64,000 bases of DNA from Flavobacterium sp. 123 (lineage in GTDB: Bacteria; Bacteroidota; Bacteroidia; Flavobacteriales; Flavobacteriaceae): positions 1,882,501-1,946,500 of the forward strand of contig NZ_RBXD01000001.1 of NCBI RefSeq assembly GCF_003634825.1, given 5' to 3'. Position 1 is the first letter of the stretch. Each line of letters opens with the position of its first letter. The notes under the pieces were generated by a model. It made no database searches, was not told where the DNA came from, and saw only the letters and a program-made list of their open reading frames with translations. The translations under genes were made by a program, and so were the position numbers. This document shows positions 52,225 to 61,928 of this stretch, one piece after another.

Positions 52225-52248
52225 TACATTATTTTAAAAGCAAAAATA

Positions 52249-52779
52249 ATGATACAACTTCACGATAAACAATTTGTTCCGTTTATTTCTGCTAAAGAAA
52301 TAGACTTTGCTATTGCTAAAATGGTTGCGCTAATCGAAGATGATTTTGCGGATGAAACGCCAGTTTTTATTGGGGTTTTGAATGGGTCTTTTATGGTTGT
52401 TTCGGATTTTATGAAGAAATATAAAAAGCCATGTGAATTAAGTTTTATAAAAATGGCTTCATACGAAGGAACTTCAACAACAAATGATGTAAAACAGTTG
52501 ATTGGTTTAAATCAAGATTTATCTGGACGTACTGTTGTTGTAATTGAAGACATCGTTGATACAGGAAACACATTAGTAGAACTAAAAGAATTGTTTAAAA
52601 AACAAAATGTGAAGCGTTTCAAAATTGCCACTTTGTTTTTTAAACCCGAAGCTTATAAAAAAGAAGTTAAAATAGATTATGTGGGAATTAGAATCCCTAA
52701 TAAATTTATTGTAGGTTATGGTTTAGACTATGATGGTCTAGGTCGAAATTTACCAGAAGTATATCAATTAAAAGAATAA
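52249..52779 (+). CDS. hpt: Hypoxanthine phosphoribosyltransferase
   Basis: 176 residues from ATG 52249. A start at 52183 would add 22 residues unlike the family and would place the promoter inside the gene. The PRPP loop VVVIEDIVDTGNTL near residue 96 and DYVGIRIPNKFIVGYGLDY near 143 are diagnostic. It salvages hypoxanthine and guanine to nucleotides. adk starts 13 bases after the stop. Confidence 0.95.
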   Translation: MIQLHDKQFVPFISAKEIDFAIAKMVALIEDDFADETPVFIGVLNGSFMVVSDFMKKYKKPCELSFIKMASYEGTSTTNDVKQLIGLNQDLSGRTVVVIEDIVDTGNTLVELKELFKKQNVKRFKIATLFFKPEAYKKEVKIDYVGIRIPNKFIVGYGLDYDGLGRNLPEVYQLKE

Positions 52780-52792
52780 CTATATTATAACT

Positions 52793-53368
52793 ATGACTAA
52801 CATTGTTTTATTTGGGAAACCAGGAGCAGGAAAAGGAACTCAAGCTGAGTTTTTAAAAGAAAAATACAAATTAACACATATTTCAACAGGTGACGTTTTT
52901 CGTTATAACTTAAAAAACGACACTGAATTAGGAAAACAAGCTAGAGTTTTTATGGACGCTGGAGATTTAGTTCCTGATGAATTGACAACCAAAATGCTTA
53001 TTGATGAGGTGAATAAACATCCAGATACAAATGGAATTTTGTTTGATGGATATCCTAGAACTATTTCACAAGCAGAAGCTTTGGATGCTTTTTTAGAATC
53101 AATTGGATCAAATGTAGCAGGAACAATTGCACTTGAAGCGGATGATGAAATCTTAATTGCAAGATTGTTAGAAAGAGGAAAAACAAGTGGGAGAATTGAC
53201 GATCAAGATGAAGATAAAATCAGAAATCGTTACCAAGAATATAATGAAAAAACAGCTCCTTTAATGGATTATTATAAAGGACAAGGTAAGTTTTATGCAG
53301 TGAACGGAATAGGTTCAATCGCTGAGATTACCGAAAGAGTTAGTAATGTAATTGATAATTTGAAGTAG
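52793..53368 (+). CDS. adk: Adenylate kinase
   Basis: 191 residues, short-lid form. The P-loop is FGKPGAGKGTQ near residue 5; FDGYPRTISQAEAL and the LID region RGKTSGRIDDQDED follow. It interconverts 2 ADP with ATP and AMP. It lies in an operon with hpt (13-base gap). Confidence 0.96.
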   Translation: MTNIVLFGKPGAGKGTQAEFLKEKYKLTHISTGDVFRYNLKNDTELGKQARVFMDAGDLVPDELTTKMLIDEVNKHPDTNGILFDGYPRTISQAEALDAFLESIGSNVAGTIALEADDEILIARLLERGKTSGRIDDQDEDKIRNRYQEYNEKTAPLMDYYKGQGKFYAVNGIGSIAEITERVSNVIDNLK

Positions 53369-53532
53369 TTATCCAGCTGTACGTTCAGAACCGTATTTAA
53401 TTTTTTCAAAATAGTAGAATGTCTTGGGATATTTGCTGTTTGAAAAACTAGTTTTCTAGATTTCGGTTACAGTCAACGGAGCTAAAAAATCAGATTGCAA
53501 ATTGCAAAGAGATTTAACGAATAAACTAAAAA

Positions 53533-54804
53533 TTGGAAATACTAATAATATTTTTTCTAATACTGTTAAATGGGGTTTTCTCAATGTCAGAAATCGCTCT
53601 GATTTCGGCAAGGAAAAATAGATTAGAAACCGCAGCAAAAAAAGGAAATAAGAACGCTCAAACCGCATTGGATTTAGCTAATTCTCCAAATAAATTTTTG
53701 TCTACGGTTCAAATCGGAATTACACTTATAGGGATTTTAACCGGTATTTATAGTGGTGATAAAATCACCAAAGATGTTGAGGTTTTTGTCAGTTCATACG
53801 AAGTGATAAAACCTTTTGCACATTCGTTTTCTGTTGGGATTGTAGTAATGATTTTAACCTTTTTTTCTTTGGTTTTAGGCGAATTATTGCCAAAAAGAAT
53901 TGGATTAAATCATCCCGAATCAATTGCAAAAGCAGTTGCGTTCCCAATGAAAATAATATCTGTAATTACAGCTCCTTTTATATGGTTGTTAACCACATCA
54001 ACAGAATTTTTGTTAGATATTCTTCAGATTAAGCCAACAGCTGATGGAAAAGTTACTGAAGAAGAAATAAAAGCGATTATAAAAGAAGGTACAGAAGTAG
54101 GTGAAGTTCAAGAGATTGAGCAAGATATTGTAGAGCGTGTTTTTCATATTGGAGATAGAAAAGTGAACTCTTTGATGACTCATAGAAAATCAGTTGTATT
54201 TTTGCCTTTGCATTCTAATAAAGAACAAGTAAAGGAGTTTATGCTCAAAGAATTGCATTCGATTTATCCTGTTTTTGGAGAAAATTATGATGATATTGTT
54301 GGGGTAGTTAATTTGAAAAATATATTTGCTCATTTTGAAAACGGGGATTTTGATTTAGCAGATATTATGACGGAGGCGCCATTTATGATGGAGCAAACCA
54401 CAGCTTATAAAGCATTAGAAGAATTTAAAAAAACAGGAATACATTACGCTTTTGTTTCGGATGAATATGGTGTTTTTCAAGGTGTGATTACGTTGAATGA
54501 TATTTTGGAAGCTTTAGTTGGTAATGCTTCTGATTTCTATAAAGATGATTTTCAATTAATAGAGCGTGAAGATGGAACTTGGTTAGTTGATGGACATTAT
54601 TCATTGCATGATTTTTTGACTTACTTTGAGTTAGATGAATTGATAAATGATTATGAAGTAACTACGGTAAGTGGATTGATTATGACTGAACTTTCGCATA
54701 TTCCAAAACAAGGAGAAAAATTGATTTGGCAAAAGTTCGAATTAGAAGTCATTGATATGGATGGCGTGAAAATTGATAAAGTGATGGTGAAAGCCTTAAA
54801 ATAA
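53533..54804 (+). CDS. CNNM/CBS-pair membrane protein (CorC/HlyC family), TTG start
   Basis: 423 residues. The DUF21/CNNM membrane domain (~1-190, including FSMSEIALISARKNRLE) is followed by paired CBS domains (near 200-330) and a CorC_HlyC C-terminal domain. TTG at 53533 is used: a TAA stop is 2 codons upstream in frame, and the next ATG (residue 18) would cut the first helix. Such proteins take part in divalent metal efflux. It could be a GldE-like relative, but no gliding context exists here. Confidence 0.85.
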   Translation: MEILIIFFLILLNGVFSMSEIALISARKNRLETAAKKGNKNAQTALDLANSPNKFLSTVQIGITLIGILTGIYSGDKITKDVEVFVSSYEVIKPFAHSFSVGIVVMILTFFSLVLGELLPKRIGLNHPESIAKAVAFPMKIISVITAPFIWLLTTSTEFLLDILQIKPTADGKVTEEEIKAIIKEGTEVGEVQEIEQDIVERVFHIGDRKVNSLMTHRKSVVFLPLHSNKEQVKEFMLKELHSIYPVFGENYDDIVGVVNLKNIFAHFENGDFDLADIMTEAPFMMEQTTAYKALEEFKKTGIHYAFVSDEYGVFQGVITLNDILEALVGNASDFYKDDFQLIEREDGTWLVDGHYSLHDFLTYFELDELINDYEVTTVSGLIMTELSHIPKQGEKLIWQKFELEVIDMDGVKIDKVMVKALK

Positions 54805-54822
54805 TAGTGTTCAGTATTCAGA

Positions 54823-54884
54823 TTTTAGTATTCAGTAAGCACACTGACCACTAATAGCCGAATATTGACCACTGAATACTAAAA
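54823..54884. repeat. Perfect 14-bp inverted repeat spacer before obgE
   Basis: TTTTAGTATTCAGT (54823-54836) and ACTGAATACTAAAA (54871-54884) are exact reverse complements around 34 bases. The loop has TGACCACT twice (54845-54852 and 54866-54873). The right arm ends 3 bases before the obgE ATG. Confidence 0.85.
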
Positions 54885-54887
54885 AAA

Positions 54888-55889
54888 ATGACAGAAGGGA
54901 ATTTTGTAGACTACGTAAAAATTTATGTTTCTTCCGGAAAAGGAGGGAAAGGATCTACGCATTTACATAGAGAAAAATTTATTGAAAAAGGAGGGCCAGA
55001 TGGTGGAGATGGTGGTCGTGGAGGACATGTTTATTTAGTTGGAAACAGAGGACTTTGGACTTTGTTTCACCTGAAATTTGCCCGTCATATAAAAGCAGGT
55101 CATGGTGGTGACGGTGGCGGAGATAGAAGTACTGGTGCTGATGGAGAAGATAAATTTATTGAAGTTCCTTTAGGGACAGTAGTAAAAGATAAAGAAACAG
55201 GTGAAGTCTTATTTGAAATTACTGAAGATGGAGAAAAGCAAATACTTTCTCGTGGAGGTAAAGGAGGATTAGGAAACTGGCATTTTAGAAGTTCAACCAA
55301 TCAAACGCCAAGATACTCTCAGCCAGGTTTGCCAGGAGTAGAAATGGATGTGATTTTAGAATTGAAAGTTTTGGCTGATGTAGGTTTGGTAGGTTTTCCT
55401 AATGCGGGTAAATCAACCTTATTATCGGTGCTTACTTCTGCAAAACCAAAAATTGCAGATTATCCGTTTACAACATTAAAGCCAAATCTTGGAATTGTAG
55501 CCTATAGAGATTTTCAATCTTTTGTAATTGCGGATATTCCTGGAATTATTGAAGGAGCAGCAGAAGGAAAAGGACTTGGTCACTATTTCTTGCGTCATAT
55601 TGAACGAAACTCAACTTTATTGTTTTTAGTTCCTGTAGATACTCCAGATATCAAGGCGGAGTATGATATTCTAGTAAATGAATTGACAAAATACAATCCA
55701 GAAATGCTTGATAAAGAGCGTTTATTAGTGATTTCAAAATGTGATATGCTTGATGATGAGCTAAAAGCAGAATTGAAAACAGAATTAGATGTTTCTTTTA
55801 AAGATGTTCCTTACATGTTTATTTCATCTGTTGCGCAACAAGGGTTGACGGAATTAAAAGATAAATTGTGGAAAATGTTAAATGATTAA
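54888..55889 (+). CDS. obgE: Obg/CgtA GTPase
   Basis: 333 residues. The Gly-rich Obg domain ([20 protein letters not shown]) fills ~1-158; the G domain has G1 [10 protein letters not shown]3 DIPGIIEGA and G4 SKCD. The variable C-terminal OCT domain is absent, as usual in this phylum. It acts in late 50S ribosome assembly and stress control. The start lies directly next to the inverted-repeat arm, so translation could be affected by that structure. Confidence 0.95.
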   Translation: MTEGNFVDYVKIYVSSGKGGKGSTHLHREKFIEKGGPDGGDGGRGGHVYLVGNRGLWTLFHLKFARHIKAGHGGDGGGDRSTGADGEDKFIEVPLGTVVKDKETGEVLFEITEDGEKQILSRGGKGGLGNWHFRSSTNQTPRYSQPGLPGVEMDVILELKVLADVGLVGFPNAGKSTLLSVLTSAKPKIADYPFTTLKPNLGIVAYRDFQSFVIADIPGIIEGAAEGKGLGHYFLRHIERNSTLLFLVPVDTPDIKAEYDILVNELTKYNPEMLDKERLLVISKCDMLDDELKAELKTELDVSFKDVPYMFISSVAQQGLTELKDKLWKMLND

Positions 55890-55910
55890 TTTTGTGTTTT
55901 CTTAAATTAT

Positions 55911-55944
55911 AAAAAATCTCGTAAGTATTACGAGATTTTTTTTT
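55911..55944 (+). terminator. Terminator after obgE
   Basis: AAAAAATCTCGTA / TACGAGATTTTTT, 5-base loop, continuous with T9. Confidence 0.92.
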
Positions 55945-55998
55945 GTAAAACAGTTAAACCTTTCCTAATCCTTGTCGGCTTAGAATTATAAATTTTCC

Positions 55999-56006
55999 TA
56001 TTTTTG
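55999..56006 (+). promoter_or_regulatory. TATTTTTG box four bases before the TPR gene start
   Basis: TATTTTTG-AAGA-ATG. TTG at 55972-55974 is 24 bases upstream, slightly far for a -33 element. Confidence 0.55.
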
Positions 56007-56010
56007 AAGA

Positions 56011-56718
56011 ATGAAACAATTAGTAATTTCTTTTTTATTATTTCCTCTTTTGATTTGGTCCCAAACCAATTTCGAAAAAGCTGAAAAGTTTTTCAAAGAA
56101 GAGAAATTCAATCAAGCTAAGCCAATCTTCGAATCTATTTTAAAAAATAATCCATCTGATTTCAAGACAATTGAATATTTGGGTGATATCGCAGGATTAG
56201 AAAAATCATGGGATAAAGCTATTTTTTATTATAAAAAACTAAAACAATTAAAACCTACTGAAGCTGATTATTTCTACAAATATGGTGGAGCAATGGGTAT
56301 GAAAGCAAAGGAAGTTAATAAGTTTAGAGCTCTTGGAATGATTGATGAAGTTAGAGAGAGTTTTGAAAAAGCGATTGTTTTAAATTCTGGTCATGTCGAC
56401 GCAAGGTGGGCCTTGATAGAATTGAATTTACAACTTCCAGCTATAGTTGGCGGAAGTGAGTCAGAGGCTATAAAATATTCGAATGAACTTTTAAAATTAT
56501 CTCCCGTTGATGGATATCTGTCCAGAGGAAGAATAGAGGAGCATTTTAAAAGGTATAAAGCATCTGAACTACAATATAAAAAAGCAATTTCAATAGCAGG
56601 ATCAAAAATGTGCTATCAAGTACTAGCTAATTTGTATAAGAATAAAATGAATGAGCCAGAGAAGGCTAAAAATGTTTTAGAGGAATTAAGAAAAAAAGAA
56701 CTGTCAGAGAATCTTTAA
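56011..56718 (+). CDS. Periplasmic tetratricopeptide-repeat protein
   Basis: 235 residues with a signal peptide (MKQLVISFLLFPLLIWSQT). TPR units are visible at ~22-50 (FFKEEKFNQAKPIFESILKN), ~55-85 (AIFYYKKLKQLKP) and ~110-140, with more in the C-terminal half (RYKASELQYKKAISIAG). A binding or scaffolding role is likely; the partner is unknown. It is followed 40 bases later by mpl. Confidence 0.8.
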   Translation: MKQLVISFLLFPLLIWSQTNFEKAEKFFKEEKFNQAKPIFESILKNNPSDFKTIEYLGDIAGLEKSWDKAIFYYKKLKQLKPTEADYFYKYGGAMGMKAKEVNKFRALGMIDEVRESFEKAIVLNSGHVDARWALIELNLQLPAIVGGSESEAIKYSNELLKLSPVDGYLSRGRIEEHFKRYKASELQYKKAISIAGSKMCYQVLANLYKNKMNEPEKAKNVLEELRKKELSENL

Positions 56719-56758
56719 ATTTAGATTACTGATTCAAAATAATAAAAGCATAAATATA

Positions 56759-58114
56759 ATGAAAACACATTTCATCGCTATTGGCGGAAGCGCTATGCAT
56801 AATTTAGCATTAGCATTACATAATAAAGGATATCAGGTTACAGGAAGTGACGATGCTATTTTTGAGCCATCAAAATCAAGATTAGATAAAAAAGGAATTT
56901 TGCCAGCAGAATTAGGATGGTTTCCAGAGAAAATTACCGCTGATATTGAAGCTGTAATTCTAGGAATGCACGCCAAAGCTGATAATCCAGAGTTGTTAAA
57001 AGCGCAGGAATTAGGATTGAAAATCTATTCCTATCCTGAGTTTCTATATGAACAATCTAAAAATAAAACGCGAGTTGTTATTGGAGGTTCACACGGAAAA
57101 ACAACTATTACATCAATGATTCTTCATGTGATGCATTACCATAATATTGAAGTGGATTATATGGTAGGTGCACAATTAGAAGGTTTTGATACCATGGTTC
57201 ATCTAACCGAAGAGAATGATTTTATGGTTCTAGAAGGCGATGAATATTTATCATCACCTATTGATAGACGACCAAAATTCCATTTGTACCAACCTAATAT
57301 TGCATTGATTTCAGGAATTGCTTGGGATCATATTAATGTTTTTCCAACTTATGAAAACTACGTTGAACAGTTTGAAATTTTTATTGATAAAATTACAAAC
57401 GGTGGAATCTTAGTTTATAATGAGGATGATTCAGAGGTAAAACGAGTAGCTGAAGCCGCTACAAATCCAATACGAAAATTAGCGTATCATACTCCAAAAT
57501 ACTCCGTTAGTAATGGCGTTACCTTGCTTGAAACTCCAGAAGGAGATATGCCAATTGAAGTTTTTGGTGCACATAATCTTAATAATTTGGCTGGTGCAAA
57601 ATGGGTTTGCCAAAACATGGGAGTAGACGAAGCAGATTTTTATGAGGCAATTGCTAGTTTTAAAGGCGCTTCAAAACGATTAGAAAAAATTGCTGAAGGT
57701 AAAAATAAAGTAGCTTATAAAGATTTTGCTCATTCACCTAGCAAAGTATCCGCAACGACTAAGGCTGTTAAGGAACAATATCCGGAACGTACTTTGGTGG
57801 CTTGTTTAGAATTGCATACGTATAGTAGTTTGAATGCGGAGTTTTTAAAAGAATACGAAGGAGCTTTGGAGTATGCAGATGTTGCAGTTGTTTTTTATTC
57901 GCCTGATGCAGTTAAAATCAAACAACTTGAAGAAGTTACTTATGAGCAAATTGCAAAAGCTTTTAATAGAGAAGATTTAATTATTTATACCAATCCCAAA
58001 GATTTCAAAGACTATTTATTTAATTTAAATCTTGAGAATTCAGCTTTATTATTGATGAGTTCCGGTAATTACGGAGGATTGAATTTTGATGAAGTTAAAG
58101 GATTGATAGAGTAA
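56759..58114 (+). CDS. mpl: UDP-N-acetylmuramate:L-Ala-gamma-D-Glu-meso-DAP ligase (Mpl-like)
   Basis: 451 residues. Mur-ligase ATP loop VVIGGSHGKTTITSM near residue 107; DFMVLEGDEYLSSPIDRRPK and ISGIAWDHINVFPTYENY distinguish Mpl from MurC (which has a different Asp-rich block). It re-attaches recovered tripeptide to UDP-MurNAc, a recycling shortcut. With anmK it completes a wall-recycling pair in this window. A close alternative is a Mpl-like MurC paralogue. Confidence 0.88.
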   Translation: MKTHFIAIGGSAMHNLALALHNKGYQVTGSDDAIFEPSKSRLDKKGILPAELGWFPEKITADIEAVILGMHAKADNPELLKAQELGLKIYSYPEFLYEQSKNKTRVVIGGSHGKTTITSMILHVMHYHNIEVDYMVGAQLEGFDTMVHLTEENDFMVLEGDEYLSSPIDRRPKFHLYQPNIALISGIAWDHINVFPTYENYVEQFEIFIDKITNGGILVYNEDDSEVKRVAEAATNPIRKLAYHTPKYSVSNGVTLLETPEGDMPIEVFGAHNLNNLAGAKWVCQNMGVDEADFYEAIASFKGASKRLEKIAEGKNKVAYKDFAHSPSKVSATTKAVKEQYPERTLVACLELHTYSSLNAEFLKEYEGALEYADVAVVFYSPDAVKIKQLEEVTYEQIAKAFNREDLIIYTNPKDFKDYLFNLNLENSALLLMSSGNYGGLNFDEVKGLIE

Positions 58115-58135
58115 ATAAAATTTATCTAATTTATA

Positions 58136-58179
58136 AAAGAGAAATCTTAGCGATGTAAAAGCTGTGATTTCTCTTTTTT
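58136..58179 (+). terminator. Terminator after mpl
   Basis: AAAGAGAAATC / GATTTCTCTTT plus an inner TTAGC..GCT pairing, then T6. Confidence 0.88.
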
Positions 58180-58242
58180 CATTTCATTAATTTTTATGAG
58201 CGAATTTTCTTAATTTTGTAAATTATTTAATTCTTATAGCAA

Positions 58243-58929
58243 ATGAATAATTTTCCTATTACAAACTGGTCAGAAGAAGACAAACCACGTGAGAAACTGA
58301 TGCTTAAAGGCAAAAGTGTTTTGAGTGATGCAGAGCTCATTGCTATACTTATTGGTTCTGGAAATAGGAATGAATCTGCTGTTGATTTGAGTAAGCGAAT
58401 TTTGGGTGGTATTGATAATAATTTGAATGCTTTAGGTAAATTGACTATTCAACAACTAATGAAGTTTAAAGGCATTGGAGAAGCAAAAGCAATTTCAATT
58501 ATAGCTGCTATGGAACTTGGTAGACGAAGAAGAACTGAAGATGTTGTTGATTTAACAAAAATAACGTCTAGTCAAACTATTTTTCAAATTATGCAACCTA
58601 TTATTGGAGAATTGCCACATGAAGAATTTTGGATTATTTATTTGAATAATTCCAATAAAGTAATTTCGAAATCTCAGCTTAGCAAAGGCGGAATTACTGG
58701 GACTTTAGTTGATACACGTTTGGTTTTTAAAGTAGCATTAGAAATGGGAGCTACAAGTTTGATTTTATGTCATAATCATCCTTCGGGGACAATAATGCCA
58801 AGTGATGCGGATAAATTAATTACTAAAAAACTAAAATTAGCTGGTGATAGTTTAGATGTTAAAGTTTTAGACCATTTAATCATTACTGAAACAAAATATT
58901 ATAGTTTTGTAGATGAAGGAATTTTTTAA
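58243..58929 (+). CDS. radC: RadC-family JAMM protein
   Basis: 228 residues. A helix-hairpin-helix-like region (LMKFKGIGEAKAISIIAAME) is followed by the JAMM metal motif LCHNHPSGTIMPSDAD (H-x-H-x10-D) near residue 173. Length is typical. Despite the name its repair role is doubtful. TAATTTTG at 58211-58218, 24 bases before the ATG, is a possible promoter box. YjjG-like gene begins 3 bases after the stop. Confidence 0.93.
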   Translation: MNNFPITNWSEEDKPREKLMLKGKSVLSDAELIAILIGSGNRNESAVDLSKRILGGIDNNLNALGKLTIQQLMKFKGIGEAKAISIIAAMELGRRRRTEDVVDLTKITSSQTIFQIMQPIIGELPHEEFWIIYLNNSNKVISKSQLSKGGITGTLVDTRLVFKVALEMGATSLILCHNHPSGTIMPSDADKLITKKLKLAGDSLDVKVLDHLIITETKYYSFVDEGIF

Positions 58930-58932
58930 TTT

Positions 58933-59619
58933 ATGAAAACTACTATTACCGACATTTTTTTTGATTTAGATCATACGCTTTGGGATTTTGATACGAATTC
59001 AGCGTTGACTTTTGAGTCTATTTTCAAAAAGAGTCACCCAACTATTGAAATAGATAAATTTATTGAGCAGTATGTGCCAATAAATCAAGCGTGCTGGAAG
59101 TTGTATCAGTATGATAAAATTACTCATGATGAACTTCGTTACAACCGATTAAAGTTTTCTTTTGACGCATTGAATTATGATATTTCAGATGAACAAATAG
59201 ATAGTATCGCTCACGAATACATTCAAGGTTTGCCAGAAAACAATAATCTTTTTGAGGGAACTTACGAAATTTTAGAGTATTTAAGCATCAATTATAGACT
59301 TCATATCATTACAAATGGTTTTGCTGATGTTCAATATAAAAAAATTAATAATTCTAATTTGGGAGGTTATTTTCAGACCATTACTAATTCAGAAATGGCA
59401 GGAGTAAAGAAACCCAATCCTATTATTTTTGAACACGCATTAGATTTGGCCAAAGCCAAAAAGGAAAGTAGTGTAATGATAGGGGATTGTTTAGAAGCTG
59501 ATGTTCAAGGGGCTTTAGATGCCGGTTTAGGAGCTATTTTTTTTAATGCAAACAAAATTGAAGTCCCAGAAAATATTGTTTATATTAACCATTTATTAGA
59601 ACTAAAAAAATATTTATAG
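58933..59619 (+). CDS. YjjG-type HAD nucleotidase
   Basis: 228 residues. HAD motif I is FFDLDHTLWDFD, motif II ITNGFADVQ, motif III/IV KKPNPIIFE and MIGDCLEADVQGALDAG. The order and length fit the YjjG noncanonical pyrimidine nucleotidase group, which dephosphorylates damaged pyrimidine nucleotides. It is in a run with radC and a secreted protein (gap 3 bases each side). Confidence 0.88.
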   Translation: MKTTITDIFFDLDHTLWDFDTNSALTFESIFKKSHPTIEIDKFIEQYVPINQACWKLYQYDKITHDELRYNRLKFSFDALNYDISDEQIDSIAHEYIQGLPENNNLFEGTYEILEYLSINYRLHIITNGFADVQYKKINNSNLGGYFQTITNSEMAGVKKPNPIIFEHALDLAKAKKESSVMIGDCLEADVQGALDAGLGAIFFNANKIEVPENIVYINHLLELKKYL

Positions 59620-59622
59620 ATT

Positions 59623-60390
59623 ATGAAAACACGATTTCTATTTTTAGCATTATTAATTTCAAGTTACTGTTTCTCGCAATCCGTAAATGACTATAAAGCG
59701 GTACTTATCCCTTTGAAGTTTGACTTTATGAAGAGTGATAATCAGTATCGACTAGCAACTTTATCTAAGTTTAATTTAAGTAAAGCTGGTTTTCAAGCCT
59801 TTTATGCAAATGAGCCTATGCCTAAAGAAAATAATGATAGATGTAATTTGATTTATTTTGATGTTGTAAAACCAAATTCATTTTTAATTACTAAGCTTTA
59901 TATCACTTTTAAGGATTGTAATGGAAAGATTATTTTTCAATCTGAAATAGGAGCGAGTAAAGAAAAAGATTCACAGTTAGCCTATACGGAATCATTGAAC
60001 AAAGCTTTCATTTCGGTTAATGCACTAAATTATAAATATAATAATACAGTTTCGAGTAATTCAAATACTAATTTAAATCCAGATGTTAGTCCATTGCCAA
60101 TTGTACAAGACGCATCGAAAGCTACTGTTAAGCAAGAGACTTTAAAAACAGAGAATAGTAGTGATGATAAATCAAAAATACTTTACGCACAACCAACAGC
60201 AAATGGCTTTCAGTTAATTGATAGTACTCCAAAAGTAATTTTTAAGATATTTAATTCCTCTAGAAACGATTGTTTTATTGCAACAAAAGCGAATATTCAA
60301 GGTGTTTTAATCGAAAAAAATAATCAGTGGTTCTTTGAATATTATCAAAATGATACTTTGGTTTCAGAAAAAGTAGCAGTTAAGTTTTAG
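59623..60390 (+). CDS. Secreted hypothetical protein
   Basis: 255 residues with a signal peptide (ending SSYCFSQ). The mature part starts VNDYKAVLIPLKFDFMKSDN; a low-complexity Asn/Ser stretch (residues ~140-185) links it to a C-terminal part (FKIFNSSRNDCFIATKANIQ). I do not recognise the family. The stop is 2 bases from the convergent rarA stop, with no terminator between. Confidence 0.7.
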   Translation: MKTRFLFLALLISSYCFSQSVNDYKAVLIPLKFDFMKSDNQYRLATLSKFNLSKAGFQAFYANEPMPKENNDRCNLIYFDVVKPNSFLITKLYITFKDCNGKIIFQSEIGASKEKDSQLAYTESLNKAFISVNALNYKYNNTVSSNSNTNLNPDVSPLPIVQDASKATVKQETLKTENSSDDKSKILYAQPTANGFQLIDSTPKVIFKIFNSSRNDCFIATKANIQGVLIEKNNQWFFEYYQNDTLVSEKVAVKF

Positions 60391-60392
60391 AG

Positions 60393-61670
60393 CTAATATC
60401 CATATTTGTCTTTCCAACGATTTTTAAGAAATTCTCTAGTTGTGTTTTCTCTAGAATTATTACCAGGAATATATAAAGGAGTATTGCTAATCGCATCAGG
60501 AAGGAACTCCTGTTCTGCAAAGTTATTTGTGTAATCGTGTGAATATTTATAATCTTCACCATAACCAAGCTCTTTCATCAATTTAGTTGGCGCATTTCGT
60601 AAATGAATAGGAACGGGCAAATCTCCGGTTTGTTTAACTAATTGTTGTGCAGTTCCAATGGCTAAATATGACGCATTGCTTTTTGGTGAAGTTGCTAAGT
60701 AAATAGCACATTGACTCAATAAAATTCTACTTTCTGGATAACCTATAGTTGAAACAGCTTGAAAAGTATTATTAGCCATTATAAAAGCAGTAGGATTTGC
60801 GTTACCAATATCCTCACTAGATAAAATTAACATACGTCGAGCAATAAATTTCACATCCTCACCACCTTCAATCATTCTAGCCAACCAATAAACGGCTCCG
60901 TTAGGATCACTTCCGCGAATTGATTTTATAAATGCAGAAACAATATCATAGTGTTGTTCTCCCGTTTTGTCATATAAAACAGTGTTTTGTTGCACAAGTT
61001 CAAAAACACGATCATTAGTGATTGTTATTTCGTTATCATTAGACGCGTTTACAACAAGTTCAAAAATATTTAATAGCTTACGTCCATCACCACCAGAAAG
61101 ACGGAGCAAAGCTTCTGTTTCTTTAAGATTGATTTTTTTTTCTTTCAAAATAACATCTGTAGCTATGGCTCGCTCTAGTAAAGCCTCTAAATCTTGCTTG
61201 GCAAAAGCATTCAAAATATAGACCTGACAACGAGACAATAAAGCAGGAATCACTTCAAAACTTGGATTTTCAGTCGTAGCGCCTATAAGTGTAATCCAGC
61301 CTTTTTCTACTGCGGCCAAAAGTGAATCTTGCTGTGATTTGCTAAAACGATGAATTTCATCTATAAAAAGAATTGGATTTTTTGAAGTAAAAAGACCACC
61401 ACTTTGCTTAGCTTTTTCAATAACATCACGAATGTCTTTAACACCAGAGTTTATAGCACTTAATATATAAAAAGGGCGTTTTGATTCTTGCGCTATAATT
61501 TGTGCAAGCGTAGTTTTTCCCGTGCCAGGAGGCCCCCAGAATAGGAGTGAAGGGATTATTCCCTTGGTTATTTGCTGTGTTAATGAGCCATTTGGCCCAA
61601 CTAAATGGGATTGACTAATATAATCCTCTAATTTTTGTGGGCGAATACGTTCTGCTAAAGGTGCTTCCAT
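60393..61670 (-). CDS. rarA: Replication-associated recombination protein A (RarA/MgsA AAA ATPase)
   Basis: 425 residues. Walker [16 protein letters not shown] near residue 46, Walker [17 protein letters not shown] near 98, sensor [11 protein letters not shown] near 130. The C-terminal tetramerisation region is complete ([18 protein letters not shown]). It works at stalled replication forks with SSB. Its start is near TAATTTTA-CAAA-ATG, a near match to the leaderless pattern seen elsewhere in the window. Confidence 0.94.
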   Translation of the reverse strand: MEAPLAERIRPQKLEDYISQSHLVGPNGSLTQQITKGIIPSLLFWGPPGTGKTTLAQIIAQESKRPFYILSAINSGVKDIRDVIEKAKQSGGLFTSKNPILFIDEIHRFSKSQQDSLLAAVEKGWITLIGATTENPSFEVIPALLSRCQVYILNAFAKQDLEALLERAIATDVILKEKKINLKETEALLRLSGGDGRKLLNIFELVVNASNDNEITITNDRVFELVQQNTVLYDKTGEQHYDIVSAFIKSIRGSDPNGAVYWLARMIEGGEDVKFIARRMLILSSEDIGNANPTAFIMANNTFQAVSTIGYPESRILLSQCAIYLATSPKSNASYLAIGTAQQLVKQTGDLPVPIHLRNAPTKLMKELGYGEDYKYSHDYTNNFAEQEFLPDAISNTPLYIPGNNSRENTTREFLKNRWKDKYGY

Positions 61671-61715
61671 TTTGTAAAATTACTATTTTTCAAACGGACT
61701 TTTTTCAGATTCTAA

Positions 61716-61819
61716 TTTTTTTTCAGAAGCTATTTCCAGCTGTCCACTATATCTTTTTAACTCGTCAACAAAACGAGATAAAAAGGATGCCCCCCGAAAC
61801 TTCTGGATCATCTGGGCTA
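61716..61819 (-). repeat. Dispersed flavobacterial intergenic element, copy 2
   Basis: Read on the minus strand (61819 to 61716) it has the same ordered blocks as the copy at 50180-50273: TAGCCC.GATG, GGCATCCTTTTT, AAAAAGATATA, ACAGC.GGAAATAGCT, CTGAAAAAAA. It is longer by an insertion after GATG and by a second hairpin, CTCGT/ACGAG, in the middle. It lies between rarA and the rhomboid gene. A 61-codon frame here is coincidental. Confidence 0.8.
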
Positions 61820-61928
61820 GGGATTTATTTTTTAGAAGAACTTTTAGTTTAATATGACAAAATAGCATTAAATTGGTTGTGGTTAAGTTTTTGACTTTGA
61901 TTAAAAAAACAATACGAAATCAAAACTA

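Noticed and set aside
52183..52248. Longer start of hpt
   Set aside because: The TATCTTTG promoter box lies within this stretch, so it cannot be translated from that promoter.
61683..61868. Small 61-codon minus-strand frame next to rarA
   Set aside because: It covers the dispersed repeat element, and the equivalent region of the other copy has no matching frame; the protein has no recognisable feature.
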